From JAVKBW01 sp040222995 (GTDB lineage: Bacteria; Pseudomonadota; Alphaproteobacteria; UBA8366; Aestuariispiraceae): DNA of 64,000 nucleotides. The notes under the pieces are model-generated. The model ran no database searches, was not told where the DNA came from, and saw only the letters and a list, made by a program, of their open reading frames with translations. The DNA is taken from positions 434,001 to 498,000 of the forward strand of contig JAVKBW010000046.1 in assembly GCA_040222995.1 (NCBI GenBank). The letters are read 5' to 3'. The translations under genes were made by a program, and so were the position numbers. Each line of letters starts with the position of its first letter. The stretch's first letter is position 1. Of this stretch, positions 1-8,691 are shown one piece after another.

Positions 1-254
1 AGAAACTAAAAATACGGTCTCAAAACAGTCTTGCCTGCGACATTTACAATCATTTTTTGCAGGTTTTTATCACTGTTTTGGTAATACCAATTTCTGCGGT
101 TTTCTGTTCCGGTACGGCCCCTGACGGTGGCAGAGCGTCTCTGCTTGCCGGTTTTCTGCGAATCCAGTTAGAATCGAAAGAGAATCCGCAGATATTATAT
201 ATCAATGCGGACGATTTCGGCCGGCTGTGGTGAAGTGTTGTTGGGGGAACGGCC

Positions 255-3200
255 TTGAATGAAAATGACGATCAGACTCAATTGGAAGTACCAAAGCGTG
301 CACCGACCCGGTGGCGCAATACCATCCAGTTTCGTCTGCTTGTCGGTCTTGGCTGCGCTGCCCTTGCCGTCGTTGTTGCAAACAGCGTTCTTATCCAGGG
401 CGTCGCCCAACGCATTATGCTGTCGCATAACATCGAAGATGTTCTGGAACGCGGCGAGTCTCTTATCTACGCGCTTGAAACCGAAGTCGCCTTCGCCGAC
501 TCCCTTGCAGAATCGATCGCGCGTGCGACGGAAACTCTGCCGAACGATCAGGTTCTCCTGAAGTCCGTTGTATCCAACATTCTGACTCCCCGCGGGCATC
601 AAAAGCTTATTGCCGGCGGCGGCATCTGGCCTGAACCCTACGCATTCGATTCGACGAAAGAACGGTCAGCCTTTTTCTGGGTTCGAGAGGAGACGGGCGG
701 CCTGAGGTTTATCGATGCCTACAACACGTCAATAGCTGCTTATCATAATGAGACCTGGTACGTTCCAACGGCTTATCAGGCGGATAACCGGTGCCTGTGG
801 TCTGCGTCCTATGTTGATTCCTTTACCCTCGATCCGATGGTGACATGTTCCGTGCCCATGCATCGGGACGACGAGTTCCAGGGTGTTGCCACGGTGGAAA
901 TCCGGATGGAAGGGTTGCGGGGGTTTCTCGAAGACCACACCGGGCCGCTGGGCGGATACGCCATCATCCTGGACCGGGATAACAATATCATCGCCTTTCC
1001 CGATCAGGCGGCGTCGATCGAACAGTTCACAAACGAGAACAGCCAGACGCTGGCGCGCAGTTTGTCGATAGACGAACTGGCGTCGAGTTATCCGGACTAT
1101 CGGCCGATTGCGGATGCAATGCAGCAGATGGATAAGGACATAGTCTCAATGGCTGCGAGTACTGCTCCCGTCCGGTTCCGGGAATTGAAGGAGACGCTGG
1201 CCGGTCGCATGGAACATCTGTCCGAAAACAGGGTGGCGTTGCTGGCGGCAATGCTGACCGATCATTTCCGCGCCGGGCGGCGAGGTCAGGCCGCGTTAAA
1301 GCAGACACAGGAATTGTCTACCGAATACCGGCTCGGCGAACCCGCTCTGGCCTCGATCATGCTGATGCCAAGCACGTTCTGGAAAGTTATCATCATAACG
1401 CCACTGAGGCTGCCGGCGGAAAGCGCTGAACGCGTTGCGGGCAATGTCATCCAGTATTTTATTTTCGTTCTTATTGCAGCGATTATTGTTGGTTATCTGA
1501 TCGTCGGGCGCTATGTCGCCGCGCCGATCCGGAAAATGGCGCTGCAGTTGAAATCGATTCCGGAACATGAACTCGGCGAAGCAGCGCTGCTTGACGAAAA
1601 GGATACGTCCGAGCTCGGCGAACTGGCCTACCGTTTCAATATGCGGACCCGCGCCCTGATGGAAATGCGCGAGCAAATCCAAAGGGGGGCGGAGGAACGG
1701 ATGCGCGCCGAGAAACAACGCGAAATGTCCGAGGAAAGGTTCCGGGCTTTGGCGGATTCAGCGCCGGATGGAATTATCTCCGCCGACGGAAGTGGGCTGA
1801 TTATTACCTGGAACCCGGCCGCCAAGGCGATTTTCGGCTACGACGCGGAAGATATGATCGGCAAACCGATCGGCAATCTGCTCGATTTGCAGGGCGCCCA
1901 GGTTCTGGCCGAGTTTGTCGCCCTGATGCACAAGACACGGCATAGCCAGCCGGCCTTCAGCCCCAAGGACGTTACTGCGAAACACAAGAACAATGAATCT
2001 GTCGAAGTCGAGATGTCGCTATCTTCCTGGGTGACGTCGGAAGGCACATTCGTCACGGCGTTTTTCAGGGATTTGTCGCAACGTCGCGAAACGGAAGAAC
2101 AAATCCGGTTCCTTGCGCACCATGATTCCCTGACCCGGCTGCCGAACCGTACGCTTTTCCGCGATCGGCTGCACCAGGCGCTGGCGATCAGCCGAAGAAC
2201 CAACAGCAAGGTCGCCCTGATGCTGCTGGACCTGGACAATTTCAAGGTTATCAATGACAGTCTGGGGCATGGCGTCGGCGACGAGTTGCTGAAGGAAGTC
2301 GCCAACCGGCTGGTGGCGCAGGAACGTGAAACCGATACGGTTGCGCGGCTTGGTGGCGATGAGTTCGCTTTAATTCTGCCCCAGATCCGTCGTTCGGAAG
2401 ATGCCGTGATCATCGCGGAGCGTATTATCGAGCGCATTGAGGCGCCGCTTTCCATCGAGGGTAACACGGTTCAGGTCGGCACCAGCATCGGCATCACTAT
2501 CTTCCCTGACGACGGCAATGACGTCGAAACAATGATCGGCAATGCCGATTTGGCGATGTATCAGGCCAAGGCCGAAGGCCGGAATACGTACCGGTTCTAT
2601 GTCGAGGAGATGAACAGCGACCTGATCGCGCGCAAGGAAATGCTGGAAGACATGCGGCTGGCGCTGGAAAACGACGAATTCGAACTTTACTTCCAGCCTC
2701 AGGTCGATCTTACCGGTCATAATGTCGTCGGCGCTGAAGCATTGTTGCGGTGGCGGTGTCCGAAGCGCGGTTTTGTTTCCCCACTGGATTTTGTGCCGAT
2801 TGCCGAACAGGGCGGGCTGATCATTCCGCTCGGCGAATGGGTTATCCGGGCGGCCTGTCGGCAAATCGCCGCCTTCGATACGATGGGGCTGTCAATGGTC
2901 CGTATCGCTGTAAACATTTCCACCTTGCAGTTCCGACAGAAGGATCTCGTCGATACGGTGAAATCCATCCTTGCGGAAACGAAAATACTGCCCGACCGGC
3001 TGGAATTCGAGATTACCGAAAGCGTCGTGATGGCGGACCTGGAATCGTCGGTCAACATGATGACCCAACTGGATGAACTCGGGATCCGCCTGGCCATCGA
3101 CGATTTCGGCACCGGTTATTCGTCCCTGAGTTATCTGAAGAGGTTTCCGATCCAGAAACTCAAAATCGACAAGACCTTCGTTCAGGACGTTGAAGAGGAT

Positions 3201-3401
3201 TCCGACAGTGAAGCTATCGTCAACGCTATTGTTGGGCTTGCGGATTCCATGAAACTGACCACGGTGGCCGAGGGTGTTGAGACACAGGCGCAACTCGATC
3301 TGATGCGGTTGGCCGGATGCGACCTTGTGCAGGGATACTTCTTCGGCCGGCCGATGCCGGCCCGCGATTTCGCAAGCTGGATGCGCGACTGGGCAGCTTA
3401 A
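255..3401 (+). CDS. Membrane sensor diguanylate cyclase/phosphodiesterase (PAS-GGDEF-EAL)
   Basis: This is a 1048-residue inner-membrane c-di-GMP enzyme. A membrane segment at about residues 23-47 and another at about 398-420 bracket a large periplasmic sensor region. HAMP (about 418-470), PAS (about 495-615), GGDEF (about 620-785) and EAL (about 795-1040) domains follow. The GGDEF signature is intact (RLGGDEF near residue 700) and is preceded five residues upstream by RETD, a canonical RxxD product-inhibition site. The EAL side keeps AEALLRW, EITES, DDFGTGYSS and KIDKTFV, so both activities look possible. The start is TTG, with GGGGGAAC just upstream. The first in-frame ATG would remove the first membrane helix. 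The gene stands alone; its stop overlaps the expected end of the opposite-strand dioxygenase. Function is confident; the ligand and the net activity are unknown. Confidence 0.93.
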   Translation: MNENDDQTQLEVPKRAPTRWRNTIQFRLLVGLGCAALAVVVANSVLIQGVAQRIMLSHNIEDVLERGESLIYALETEVAFADSLAESIARATETLPNDQVLLKSVVSNILTPRGHQKLIAGGGIWPEPYAFDSTKERSAFFWVREETGGLRFIDAYNTSIAAYHNETWYVPTAYQADNRCLWSASYVDSFTLDPMVTCSVPMHRDDEFQGVATVEIRMEGLRGFLEDHTGPLGGYAIILDRDNNIIAFPDQAASIEQFTNENSQTLARSLSIDELASSYPDYRPIADAMQQMDKDIVSMAASTAPVRFRELKETLAGRMEHLSENRVALLAAMLTDHFRAGRRGQAALKQTQELSTEYRLGEPALASIMLMPSTFWKVIIITPLRLPAESAERVAGNVIQYFIFVLIAAIIVGYLIVGRYVAAPIRKMALQLKSIPEHELGEAALLDEKDTSELGELAYRFNMRTRALMEMREQIQRGAEERMRAEKQREMSEERFRALADSAPDGIISADGSGLIITWNPAAKAIFGYDAEDMIGKPIGNLLDLQGAQVLAEFVALMHKTRHSQPAFSPKDVTAKHKNNESVEVEMSLSSWVTSEGTFVTAFFRDLSQRRETEEQIRFLAHHDSLTRLPNRTLFRDRLHQALAISRRTNSKVALMLLDLDNFKVINDSLGHGVGDELLKEVANRLVAQERETDTVARLGGDEFALILPQIRRSEDAVIIAERIIERIEAPLSIEGNTVQVGTSIGITIFPDDGNDVETMIGNADLAMYQAKAEGRNTYRFYVEEMNSDLIARKEMLEDMRLALENDEFELYFQPQVDLTGHNVVGAEALLRWRCPKRGFVSPLDFVPIAEQGGLIIPLGEWVIRAACRQIAAFDTMGLSMVRIAVNISTLQFRQKDLVDTVKSILAETKILPDRLEFEITESVVMADLESSVNMMTQLDELGIRLAIDDFGTGYSSLSYLKRFPIQKLKIDKTFVQDVEEDSDSEAIVNAIVGLADSMKLTTVAEGVETQAQLDLMRLAGCDLVQGYFFGRPMPARDFASWMRDWAA

Positions 3402-4357
3402 CCTCTGGCGCGTTTGGCGGCCATCGGGTCGCTTCGCATGGCGTGGCAGGCGGGCGGTTCCGGCATCCAGTCAGCGTTCAGCCACAAGCGCAGCAGGTGC
3501 CGGCGGCGCGATTATTCCGGCCAGTCCTCAAAAGTGTCCCGGGCGTGTAGAACCCGGAAATTATTCAGGATCAGGGTTTCGCCTGGCTGCAGGGTGAATC
3601 TGATCTGCAGGTCGTCATCGGCCGCATACGTGTCGAAGCGGTCGAGCGCTTCTGTTTCTATCGCCGACAGGGCCTTGCCCGATTGGGTGACGGCCCGGTC
3701 GATAAACGGCCTGTAATAGACGCAGCTTAATCCGCCTGGCCCGTCGATCAGCGTCGGCATCGGTCCGCGAAACACACCGGCCCCCTGAACGGACTCATCC
3801 GGCAGATAGTACATGAAACCGGTTTCCAGAACCGGCAGCAAATCGGGGCATTCCGCCCGGAAGCGTTCGCGGATGGTTTCCGCGCTCACCAGCCTGTTTT
3901 CACCGCCTGTCCGGGCCGCTCTGACGCAATGCAGCGCCAGCATTGGCGGTGGATCGGTATGTGGCGTCAACTCTCCCGGCGACCGGTATCCCCTGTCGTC
4001 AAACGCATCGACGTCGGAAAAGTCAGCGATTTCAACAAGCGTTTCGTCTTTGACATTCTGCGGCAGAAGATAGCCGAGCGACTCGCCCAGCCGTCGCAGG
4101 GCTAATCCTGCCTCCTCGGCATCGCCCGGATGGTCGGCGTTGCACCCTTCAACCAGCACGAAACCGGCGCCGTCAGCCAGTTCTGTCTGAATTCGCGCCA
4201 GATCGCCGATATTGAATCGGGGCAGGCCCCTGCTTTCCATGTCGGCGCGTGTCCAATCTCTGGCATGCAGGACGGGACAGCCGGCGTCTGCGTTATTTCT
4301 GCTCACAACCCGGAAGACTTTCTGCTGTTTCGACACCCTATATCCTGTGATATGCAC
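3398..4357 (-). pseudogene. TauD/TfdA-family 2-oxoglutarate dioxygenase with in-frame TAA
   Basis: The reading frame opens with GTG at 4357 and encodes a TauD/TfdA-type Fe(II)/2-oxoglutarate dioxygenase. Iron ligands are visible as HTDPPP (HxD) and the distal His in NNFRVLHAR. A TAA at 3514-3512 stops it after 281 residues. The same frame continues without shift as SRRRHLLRLWLNADWM to a second stop at 3398. RHLLRLWL is the family's normal C-terminal motif and carries the arginine that binds 2-oxoglutarate. Read through, the product would be about 318 residues, the usual family length. The simplest reading is a recent nonsense mutation, so it is called a pseudogene. A sequencing error, suppression or a truncated protein cannot be excluded. 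It is divergent from the aminotransferase gene with a gap of only 33 bases. Confidence 0.78.
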
Positions 4358-4390
4358 AGCTTTATCTCAAGTCGATAGGAGCATACCGAC

Positions 4391-5737
4391 ATGACCGTCG
4401 CCACAGGCCAGATGGCCGTTACAGACGTAACGCCGAACAATCTTGAAGCATTCTGGATGCCGTTTACGGCGAACCGGGATTTCAAGGCCAATCCCCGCCT
4501 GCTTCAAAGCGCGCAGGACATGCACTTCACCACAACGACCGGCAAGAAGGTGCTGGATGGCACGGCCGGGCTTTGGTGCTGCAATGCCGGCCACGCAAGA
4601 CCGAAAATCGTCGAAGCGGTACAGAAACAGGTTGCCGAGCTCGATTTCGCGCCGACCTTTCAGTGGGGACATCCGAAGGCGTTCGAACTCGCCGCCCGTG
4701 TCGCCGCCTTGGCGCCGTCACCGCTGGATCATGTCTTTTTCACCAATTCCGGGTCGGAATCCGTCGATACGGCGTTGAAGATCGCGCTGGCCTATCATCG
4801 GGTAAAAGGCGAAGGCACACGGACACGGCTGATCGGCCGCGAACGCGGCTATCACGGCACCGGTTTCGGCGGCATTTCGGTTGGCGGCATCGTCAAGAAC
4901 CGCATGTTCTTCGGGTCGCTGCTGACCGGTGTCGACCACCTGCCGACAACCCATGCGCCGGAACACCAGCAGTTCAGCAAGGGCCAGCCGGAATGGGGCG
5001 CGCATCTGGCCGACGAGCTTGAAAAGCTGGTGACCCTGCACGATGCCTCCAACATCGCCGCCGTGATTGTTGAACCGGTTGCCGGCTCGACCGGCGTGCT
5101 GATCCCGCCCGTCGGGTATCTGAAGCGTCTGCGTGACATCACGAAAAAACACGGCATCCTGCTGATATTCGATGAAGTCATTACGGCATACGGTCGTCTT
5201 GGCACACCCTTCGCGGCAGATTATTTCGATGTCACTCCCGATATCGTCACCACGGCGAAAGGGCTGACCAGCGGTGTCATCCCGATGGGCGCGGTTTTGT
5301 GCACCGGTGAAATCTACGACGCCTTCATGCACGGGCCGGACTACGCTATCGAATTCTTCCATGGCTACACCTATTCGGGCCATCCGGTCGCCGCCGCCGC
5401 CGGTCTGGCGACGCTTGATGTCTACAAGGAAGAAGGCCTGTTCGAACGCGCCGCCGAACTTGCGCCGTACTGGGAAAAGGCAATCCATTCCCTCTCCGAT
5501 GCCAACCGGGTGGTCGATTGCCGCAATCTTGGCCTGATGGGGGCTGTTGAAATCGAATCGATTCCGGGAGAGCCATCCAAACGCGCCTACAACGTCATGC
5601 TCGATTGTTTCGAGGAAGGGCTGATGATCCGCACGACAGGTGACATTATCGCCCTGTCGCCGCCGCTGATCGTCGAGAAAAGCCATATCGATCAGATCGT
5701 CGATACCTTGCGCACCTGCCTTGCACGGGCAGCGTAA
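4391..5737 (+). CDS. Class III omega-amino acid--pyruvate aminotransferase
   Basis: A 448-residue PLP-dependent class III aminotransferase. It resembles beta-alanine/omega-amino acid:pyruvate transaminases, which move an amino group from an omega-amine or beta-alanine to pyruvate in the cytoplasm. Visible hallmarks are LDGTAGLWCCNAGH near the N-terminus, the phosphate-binding NSGSESVDTALK, IVEPVAGSTG, IFDEVITAYGRLG, and the PLP lysine at about residue 290 in TTAKGLTSG. Length matches the family. The ATG at 4391 follows AGGAG at good spacing. The short-chain dehydrogenase gene starts 21 bases downstream, so the pair is probably one operon converting an amino compound to a semialdehyde or ketone and then reducing or oxidising it. 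The exact substrate cannot be read from sequence. Confidence 0.92.
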   Translation: MTVATGQMAVTDVTPNNLEAFWMPFTANRDFKANPRLLQSAQDMHFTTTTGKKVLDGTAGLWCCNAGHARPKIVEAVQKQVAELDFAPTFQWGHPKAFELAARVAALAPSPLDHVFFTNSGSESVDTALKIALAYHRVKGEGTRTRLIGRERGYHGTGFGGISVGGIVKNRMFFGSLLTGVDHLPTTHAPEHQQFSKGQPEWGAHLADELEKLVTLHDASNIAAVIVEPVAGSTGVLIPPVGYLKRLRDITKKHGILLIFDEVITAYGRLGTPFAADYFDVTPDIVTTAKGLTSGVIPMGAVLCTGEIYDAFMHGPDYAIEFFHGYTYSGHPVAAAAGLATLDVYKEEGLFERAAELAPYWEKAIHSLSDANRVVDCRNLGLMGAVEIESIPGEPSKRAYNVMLDCFEEGLMIRTTGDIIALSPPLIVEKSHIDQIVDTLRTCLARAA

Positions 5738-5758
5738 GGCGCGGCCGATGATCGTGGC

Positions 5759-6517
5759 ATGACCGGCGCTGCGCGCAAGGTGCTGCTTGTAACCGGCGGC
5801 GGCAGAGGCATTGGCGCCGCCGTCGCCACCCATGCGGCGGCGGCCGGTTACGACATCGCGATTAATTATTCCCGCAGCGCAGCGGCGGCCGAACAAACGG
5901 CAGGGGCCTGTCGGGCCGCCGGTGCTGAGGCCGATACCTTCGCGGCGGATCTGGCTGACCCGTCGGCCATTGCACCGATGGTCGGTGCCGTGGTCAGGCG
6001 TTTCGGCCGGCTGGATGCGCTGGTGAACAACGCGGGCATGACCGGTCGGGCATCAGCCCTGATCGAGGCTGACGACCGGACAATCATCGATACGATCACT
6101 CTGAACGTGACCGGGCTTATTCTGTGCACCAAGGCGGCGGTTCGTCACATGGCGGTAAGCCGGGGCGGTAACGGTGGCGCGATCGTCAATATTTCCTCCG
6201 GTGCAGCCACGCTCGGCAGTCCCGGTGAATTCACCTGGTACGCGGCAAGCAAGGGAGCGGTCGACAGTTTCACTTTCGGAATTTCCAAGGAAGTCATTAC
6301 CGACGGCATTCGCGTCAACACGGTGTCGCTGGGGCTGGTCGATACCGATATCCATGAAACAACCGGGGTGCCCGATCGGGTTGCACGGCTGACCCCGACC
6401 ATTCCCATCCAGCGGCCGGCGGAACTGGAAGAAGTCGTTCGGCCGATCCTGTTTTTGATGTCGGATGATGCGTCCTATATGGCCGGCGCTGTTCTACGGG
6501 TCGCCGGCGGACGGTAA
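5759..6517 (+). CDS. Short-chain dehydrogenase/reductase (FabG-like)
   Basis: A 252-residue classical SDR oxidoreductase. The cofactor site TGGGRGIG lies at residues 12-19, NNAG follows at mid-Rossmann, and the catalytic Ser plus Tyr161/Lys165 lie in SSGAATLG...YAASKGAV. The C-terminus ends in the usual cofactor loop and AGAVLRVAGGR. An Arg-rich stretch near the dinucleotide site (SRSAAAAEQ) is compatible with NADP, but this is inference. It probably forms an operon with the omega-aminotransferase 21 bases upstream. The ATG at 5759 has only a weak Shine-Dalgarno. The substrate is unknown; FabG itself is unlikely because no fatty-acid synthesis genes are nearby. Confidence 0.9.
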   Translation: MTGAARKVLLVTGGGRGIGAAVATHAAAAGYDIAINYSRSAAAAEQTAGACRAAGAEADTFAADLADPSAIAPMVGAVVRRFGRLDALVNNAGMTGRASALIEADDRTIIDTITLNVTGLILCTKAAVRHMAVSRGGNGGAIVNISSGAATLGSPGEFTWYAASKGAVDSFTFGISKEVITDGIRVNTVSLGLVDTDIHETTGVPDRVARLTPTIPIQRPAELEEVVRPILFLMSDDASYMAGAVLRVAGGR

Positions 6518-6535
6518 CGACAGGCAAAACCCGGG

Positions 6536-7999
6536 TTACTGCGCGATCCGCAAATTCGACAGTTCAGTGCCGATGGCCCGGAATGTCTGTGTCAGGTCCT
6601 CGTTTGTCGGGCTGTTGAAATAGAAGTCCGGCGATGATGCGCAGCCCTGATACAGTGCGCGGGTGGAACTGCTGCTGACCTGAAACGTGATCGTGAAAAT
6701 CTTTATCCCTTCGGCTTTCATTAACTCGCAGGTTTCAGCCATCCGGTTGTTCACCTCATTCAGCGCAGCGCCGGAGCTTGTTGTACCCAGTATGCCCCAC
6801 CCGATGCGCCCATAGGCACCGTAATCCGATCCGTCGGGACCGGCGGGCGGGTGGTCGTACCATTGATTGTTTCCGTCGGTCAGCATCACGACGACCTTGT
6901 CCATCAGCGGTTCGTCATAATCCAGCGGCATGGTGGCGGGGGTGTCGCCGCCCCACAACCCGCGCCATTGCGGCGACAGGACCCGCCAGCCCCAGGCCAA
7001 ACCCAGATTGCCCATCGTGCCGCCGCGATGCCACGGCTGCATTTCCTGAATACCGGCTTCAATTGTCCCCCGCGACGCGGTAAGGGAAGTAATCGCGGGA
7101 CCGCAGCCAAGATTGGGCCCGGTTCCGTCATTCTGGGAATTGTTTTCCTCGTCAACGCCCGGGTAAATATTGTCCGTGTCGGTCGGATAGAAGAAGGGGC
7201 TCCAGAAACCGCCGGAAGGCGGCGTATCATCCTGATCGAGCGGCGCAGCACGGGCCTCGACACACCCCCTCCATTCCGTACCGACATCTTCGTACGCTGT
7301 CGGGTCATAAGAACCGTCCAGCCAGTTCGTTCGGCCTGCGCCAATGTTTACGGTAACGGTATAAGGAACGAGCGAAACGAAAAAATCGTCGATTTCCTGC
7401 TGGTCGCCGTAAAGGATGCTGACCAGTTCCATCGCCGACGTTTTCATGGTCGTCATCTTGTTGCCTGACCGCATCGATCCTGTGTTATCCATCACCAGCG
7501 CGAGCTCCATACCGCGGATAGACCGCTGGACGACAGTCGTGGCGGATACCGTCAGGTCATTGATGCCGAGAACCTGCATGAATGTGGTCGGTATGGTGGC
7601 GGATGCCGTGACGGTCAGCGTTTCCGATGAATCGTTGACCGTGAATTCCGGGCCGGTGACAGCGGCCTGCATGAAATCGTCCGGAAAATTCGCCGCGAAG
7701 AAACGGTCAATCGTTACATCCAGTTTATCGCTGAACAGTTCCTTGCCGCCCGCCAGGCCGGCGGCGTCGAGGGCATAGACCAATTGGCTTCGCAACATGT
7801 ATCCACGCGTGGAATCGACAGCCAGTCCGCTGAAGCCGACCAGCGGCACGGCGCCGATGGCGACCATGGTCGCCATTCCGGCTCTGGAATCCTTGCGGAA
7901 CCGTCGAATAGCACCGGACAGAACAGTGATCAGTTTCAGATAGCGCTGGTACATTTCTTTTTGCCAATACTGGTAAAGACTGCTTGCCAGTCTGCACAA
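6536..7999 (-). CDS. tadG: TadG-like pilus-associated protein with vWA domain
   Basis: A 487-residue Flp-pilus accessory protein. A basic leader and one transmembrane helix (about residues 45-65, ATMVAIGAVPLVGFSGLAVD, the TadE/TadG-like N-terminus) precede an extracytoplasmic von Willebrand A domain. The metal site reads ALVMDNTGSM with a later TDGNN. The start is TTG at 7999, preceded by a textbook AGGAGG (about 8007-8012); the internal ATG at 7954 has a poorer site. The gene is divergent from flp, with 306 bases between starts, so it has its own promoter rather than joining the main tad operon. TadG-type proteins are thought to help anchor or assemble Flp pili; an adhesin role is possible. 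It converges with the SDR gene at an 18-base gap. Confidence 0.85.
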   Translation of the reverse strand: MCRLASSLYQYWQKEMYQRYLKLITVLSGAIRRFRKDSRAGMATMVAIGAVPLVGFSGLAVDSTRGYMLRSQLVYALDAAGLAGGKELFSDKLDVTIDRFFAANFPDDFMQAAVTGPEFTVNDSSETLTVTASATIPTTFMQVLGINDLTVSATTVVQRSIRGMELALVMDNTGSMRSGNKMTTMKTSAMELVSILYGDQQEIDDFFVSLVPYTVTVNIGAGRTNWLDGSYDPTAYEDVGTEWRGCVEARAAPLDQDDTPPSGGFWSPFFYPTDTDNIYPGVDEENNSQNDGTGPNLGCGPAITSLTASRGTIEAGIQEMQPWHRGGTMGNLGLAWGWRVLSPQWRGLWGGDTPATMPLDYDEPLMDKVVVMLTDGNNQWYDHPPAGPDGSDYGAYGRIGWGILGTTSSGAALNEVNNRMAETCELMKAEGIKIFTITFQVSSSSTRALYQGCASSPDFYFNSPTNEDLTQTFRAIGTELSNLRIAQ

Positions 8000-8069
8000 T
8001 AGACACCTCCTGCTACTTTCGCCCCACTTATCGCGGCGGATTTAGGAAAACTTGTTGCAATAATTTTCC

Positions 8070-8091
8070 CTGTATTTTCAATAAAATACAG
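8070..8091. promoter_or_regulatory. Perfect palindrome between tadG-like gene and flp
   Basis: CTGTATTTT and AAAATACAG form a perfect 9-base inverted repeat with a 4-base centre (CAAT). It sits in the AT-rich 306-base intergenic region between the divergent vWA gene and flp, a sensible place for an operator controlling both transcription units. No T-run follows, and a terminator makes little sense between divergent starts. The regulator is unknown. The rest of 8000-8305 shows only AT-rich promoter-like DNA and the GGAGG site before flp. Confidence 0.4.
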
Positions 8092-8305
8092 CGCGTTATC
8101 TTCTATGTAGCGGTTCAGGGTGGCGTCGGCATACCAGATGTTGAAGTCATTTTTATCATAATTCCAAGAAATTAAAATTAGCCGGAATTGTCCAATTAAT
8201 CCGTTTCGATAGTTATTGCTCAAAATCACTAAATGAAATGATGATCCGGTCAGAGATTGCCGAGAGGGTGTCTCGCGAGTTTAAGGTCACTTACTGGAGG
8301 TCAAT

Positions 8306-8527
8306 ATGTTTACTTCGAAAATCAAGACGTTCATGAAAGACGACAGCGGGGCGACTGCTATTGAATACGGGCTCATCGCAGCGCTTGTCTCGGTTGCCGC
8401 CATTCTGGCCCTGCAGGCGATGGGTACATCGCTGGAAGCCATTTTCACCAGCGTTTCGACGACGCTCGACAGTGCGGTTACCGACGGCAACGCCGGCGGC
8501 GGCAGCACGGATGGCGGCAGCACCTGA
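8306..8527 (+). CDS. flp: Flp/Fap-type major pilin prepilin
   Basis: A 73-residue Flp-family type IVb prepilin, the structural subunit of the tight-adherence pilus. A short basic leader ends at DDSG, followed by ATAIEYGLIAALVSVAAI. This is the signature with Glu at +5 and Tyr at +6 after the processing glycine. The TadV/CpaA-type peptidase encoded just downstream should cleave here. The hydrophobic helix covers about residues 20-40. The tail is short and Gly/Ser/Thr-rich (DGNAGGGSTDGGST), which is common for Flp pilins. A strong GGAGG lies just upstream of the ATG. A structured intercistronic element follows, so pilin mRNA may be more abundant than that of the assembly genes. Confidence 0.95.
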   Translation: MFTSKIKTFMKDDSGATAIEYGLIAALVSVAAILALQAMGTSLEAIFTSVSTTLDSAVTDGNAGGGSTDGGST

Positions 8528-8556
8528 TCTGACGTAGAGAGCAGGAATGCTTGAGC

Positions 8557-8616
8557 CTGGCCGGGTAACTGTCAAAGCGGGGTGGCGGTGTGCATCGCCT
8601 CCCCCAGCCCGGCCAG
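8557..8616 (+). repeat. Nested inverted repeats downstream of flp
   Basis: An outer stem CTGGCCGGG (8557-8565) pairs perfectly with CCCGGCCAG (8608-8616). It encloses an inner stem GGGGTGGCG (8579-8587) with CGCCTCCCC (8596-8604), which has one mismatch. No T-tract follows. This position suggests an attenuator or a 3-prime stabiliser of pilin mRNA that lets limited read-through into the assembly genes. That role is inference from position and fold only. Confidence 0.5.
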
Positions 8617-8691
8617 CGCCAGCATCCGAGGAGAATAACTCTACGTAGATTCAAATTATACCCGAAACTTGGATTGATGGGGATTTTTCCA

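Noticed and set aside
1..254. Gene or RNA in the first 254 bases
   Set aside because: No coding frame or stable RNA fold with support; it reads as promoter and leader for the GGDEF/EAL gene.
3512..3514. Recoded stop (selenocysteine or programmed read-through)
   Set aside because: The codon is TAA, not TGA, and no recoding structure is apparent; mutation or error is simpler.
8070..8091. LuxR-type (lux box) operator
   Set aside because: The CTG and CAG arms are 16 bases apart, longer than the 10 expected in a lux box, so only a generic palindrome is claimed.
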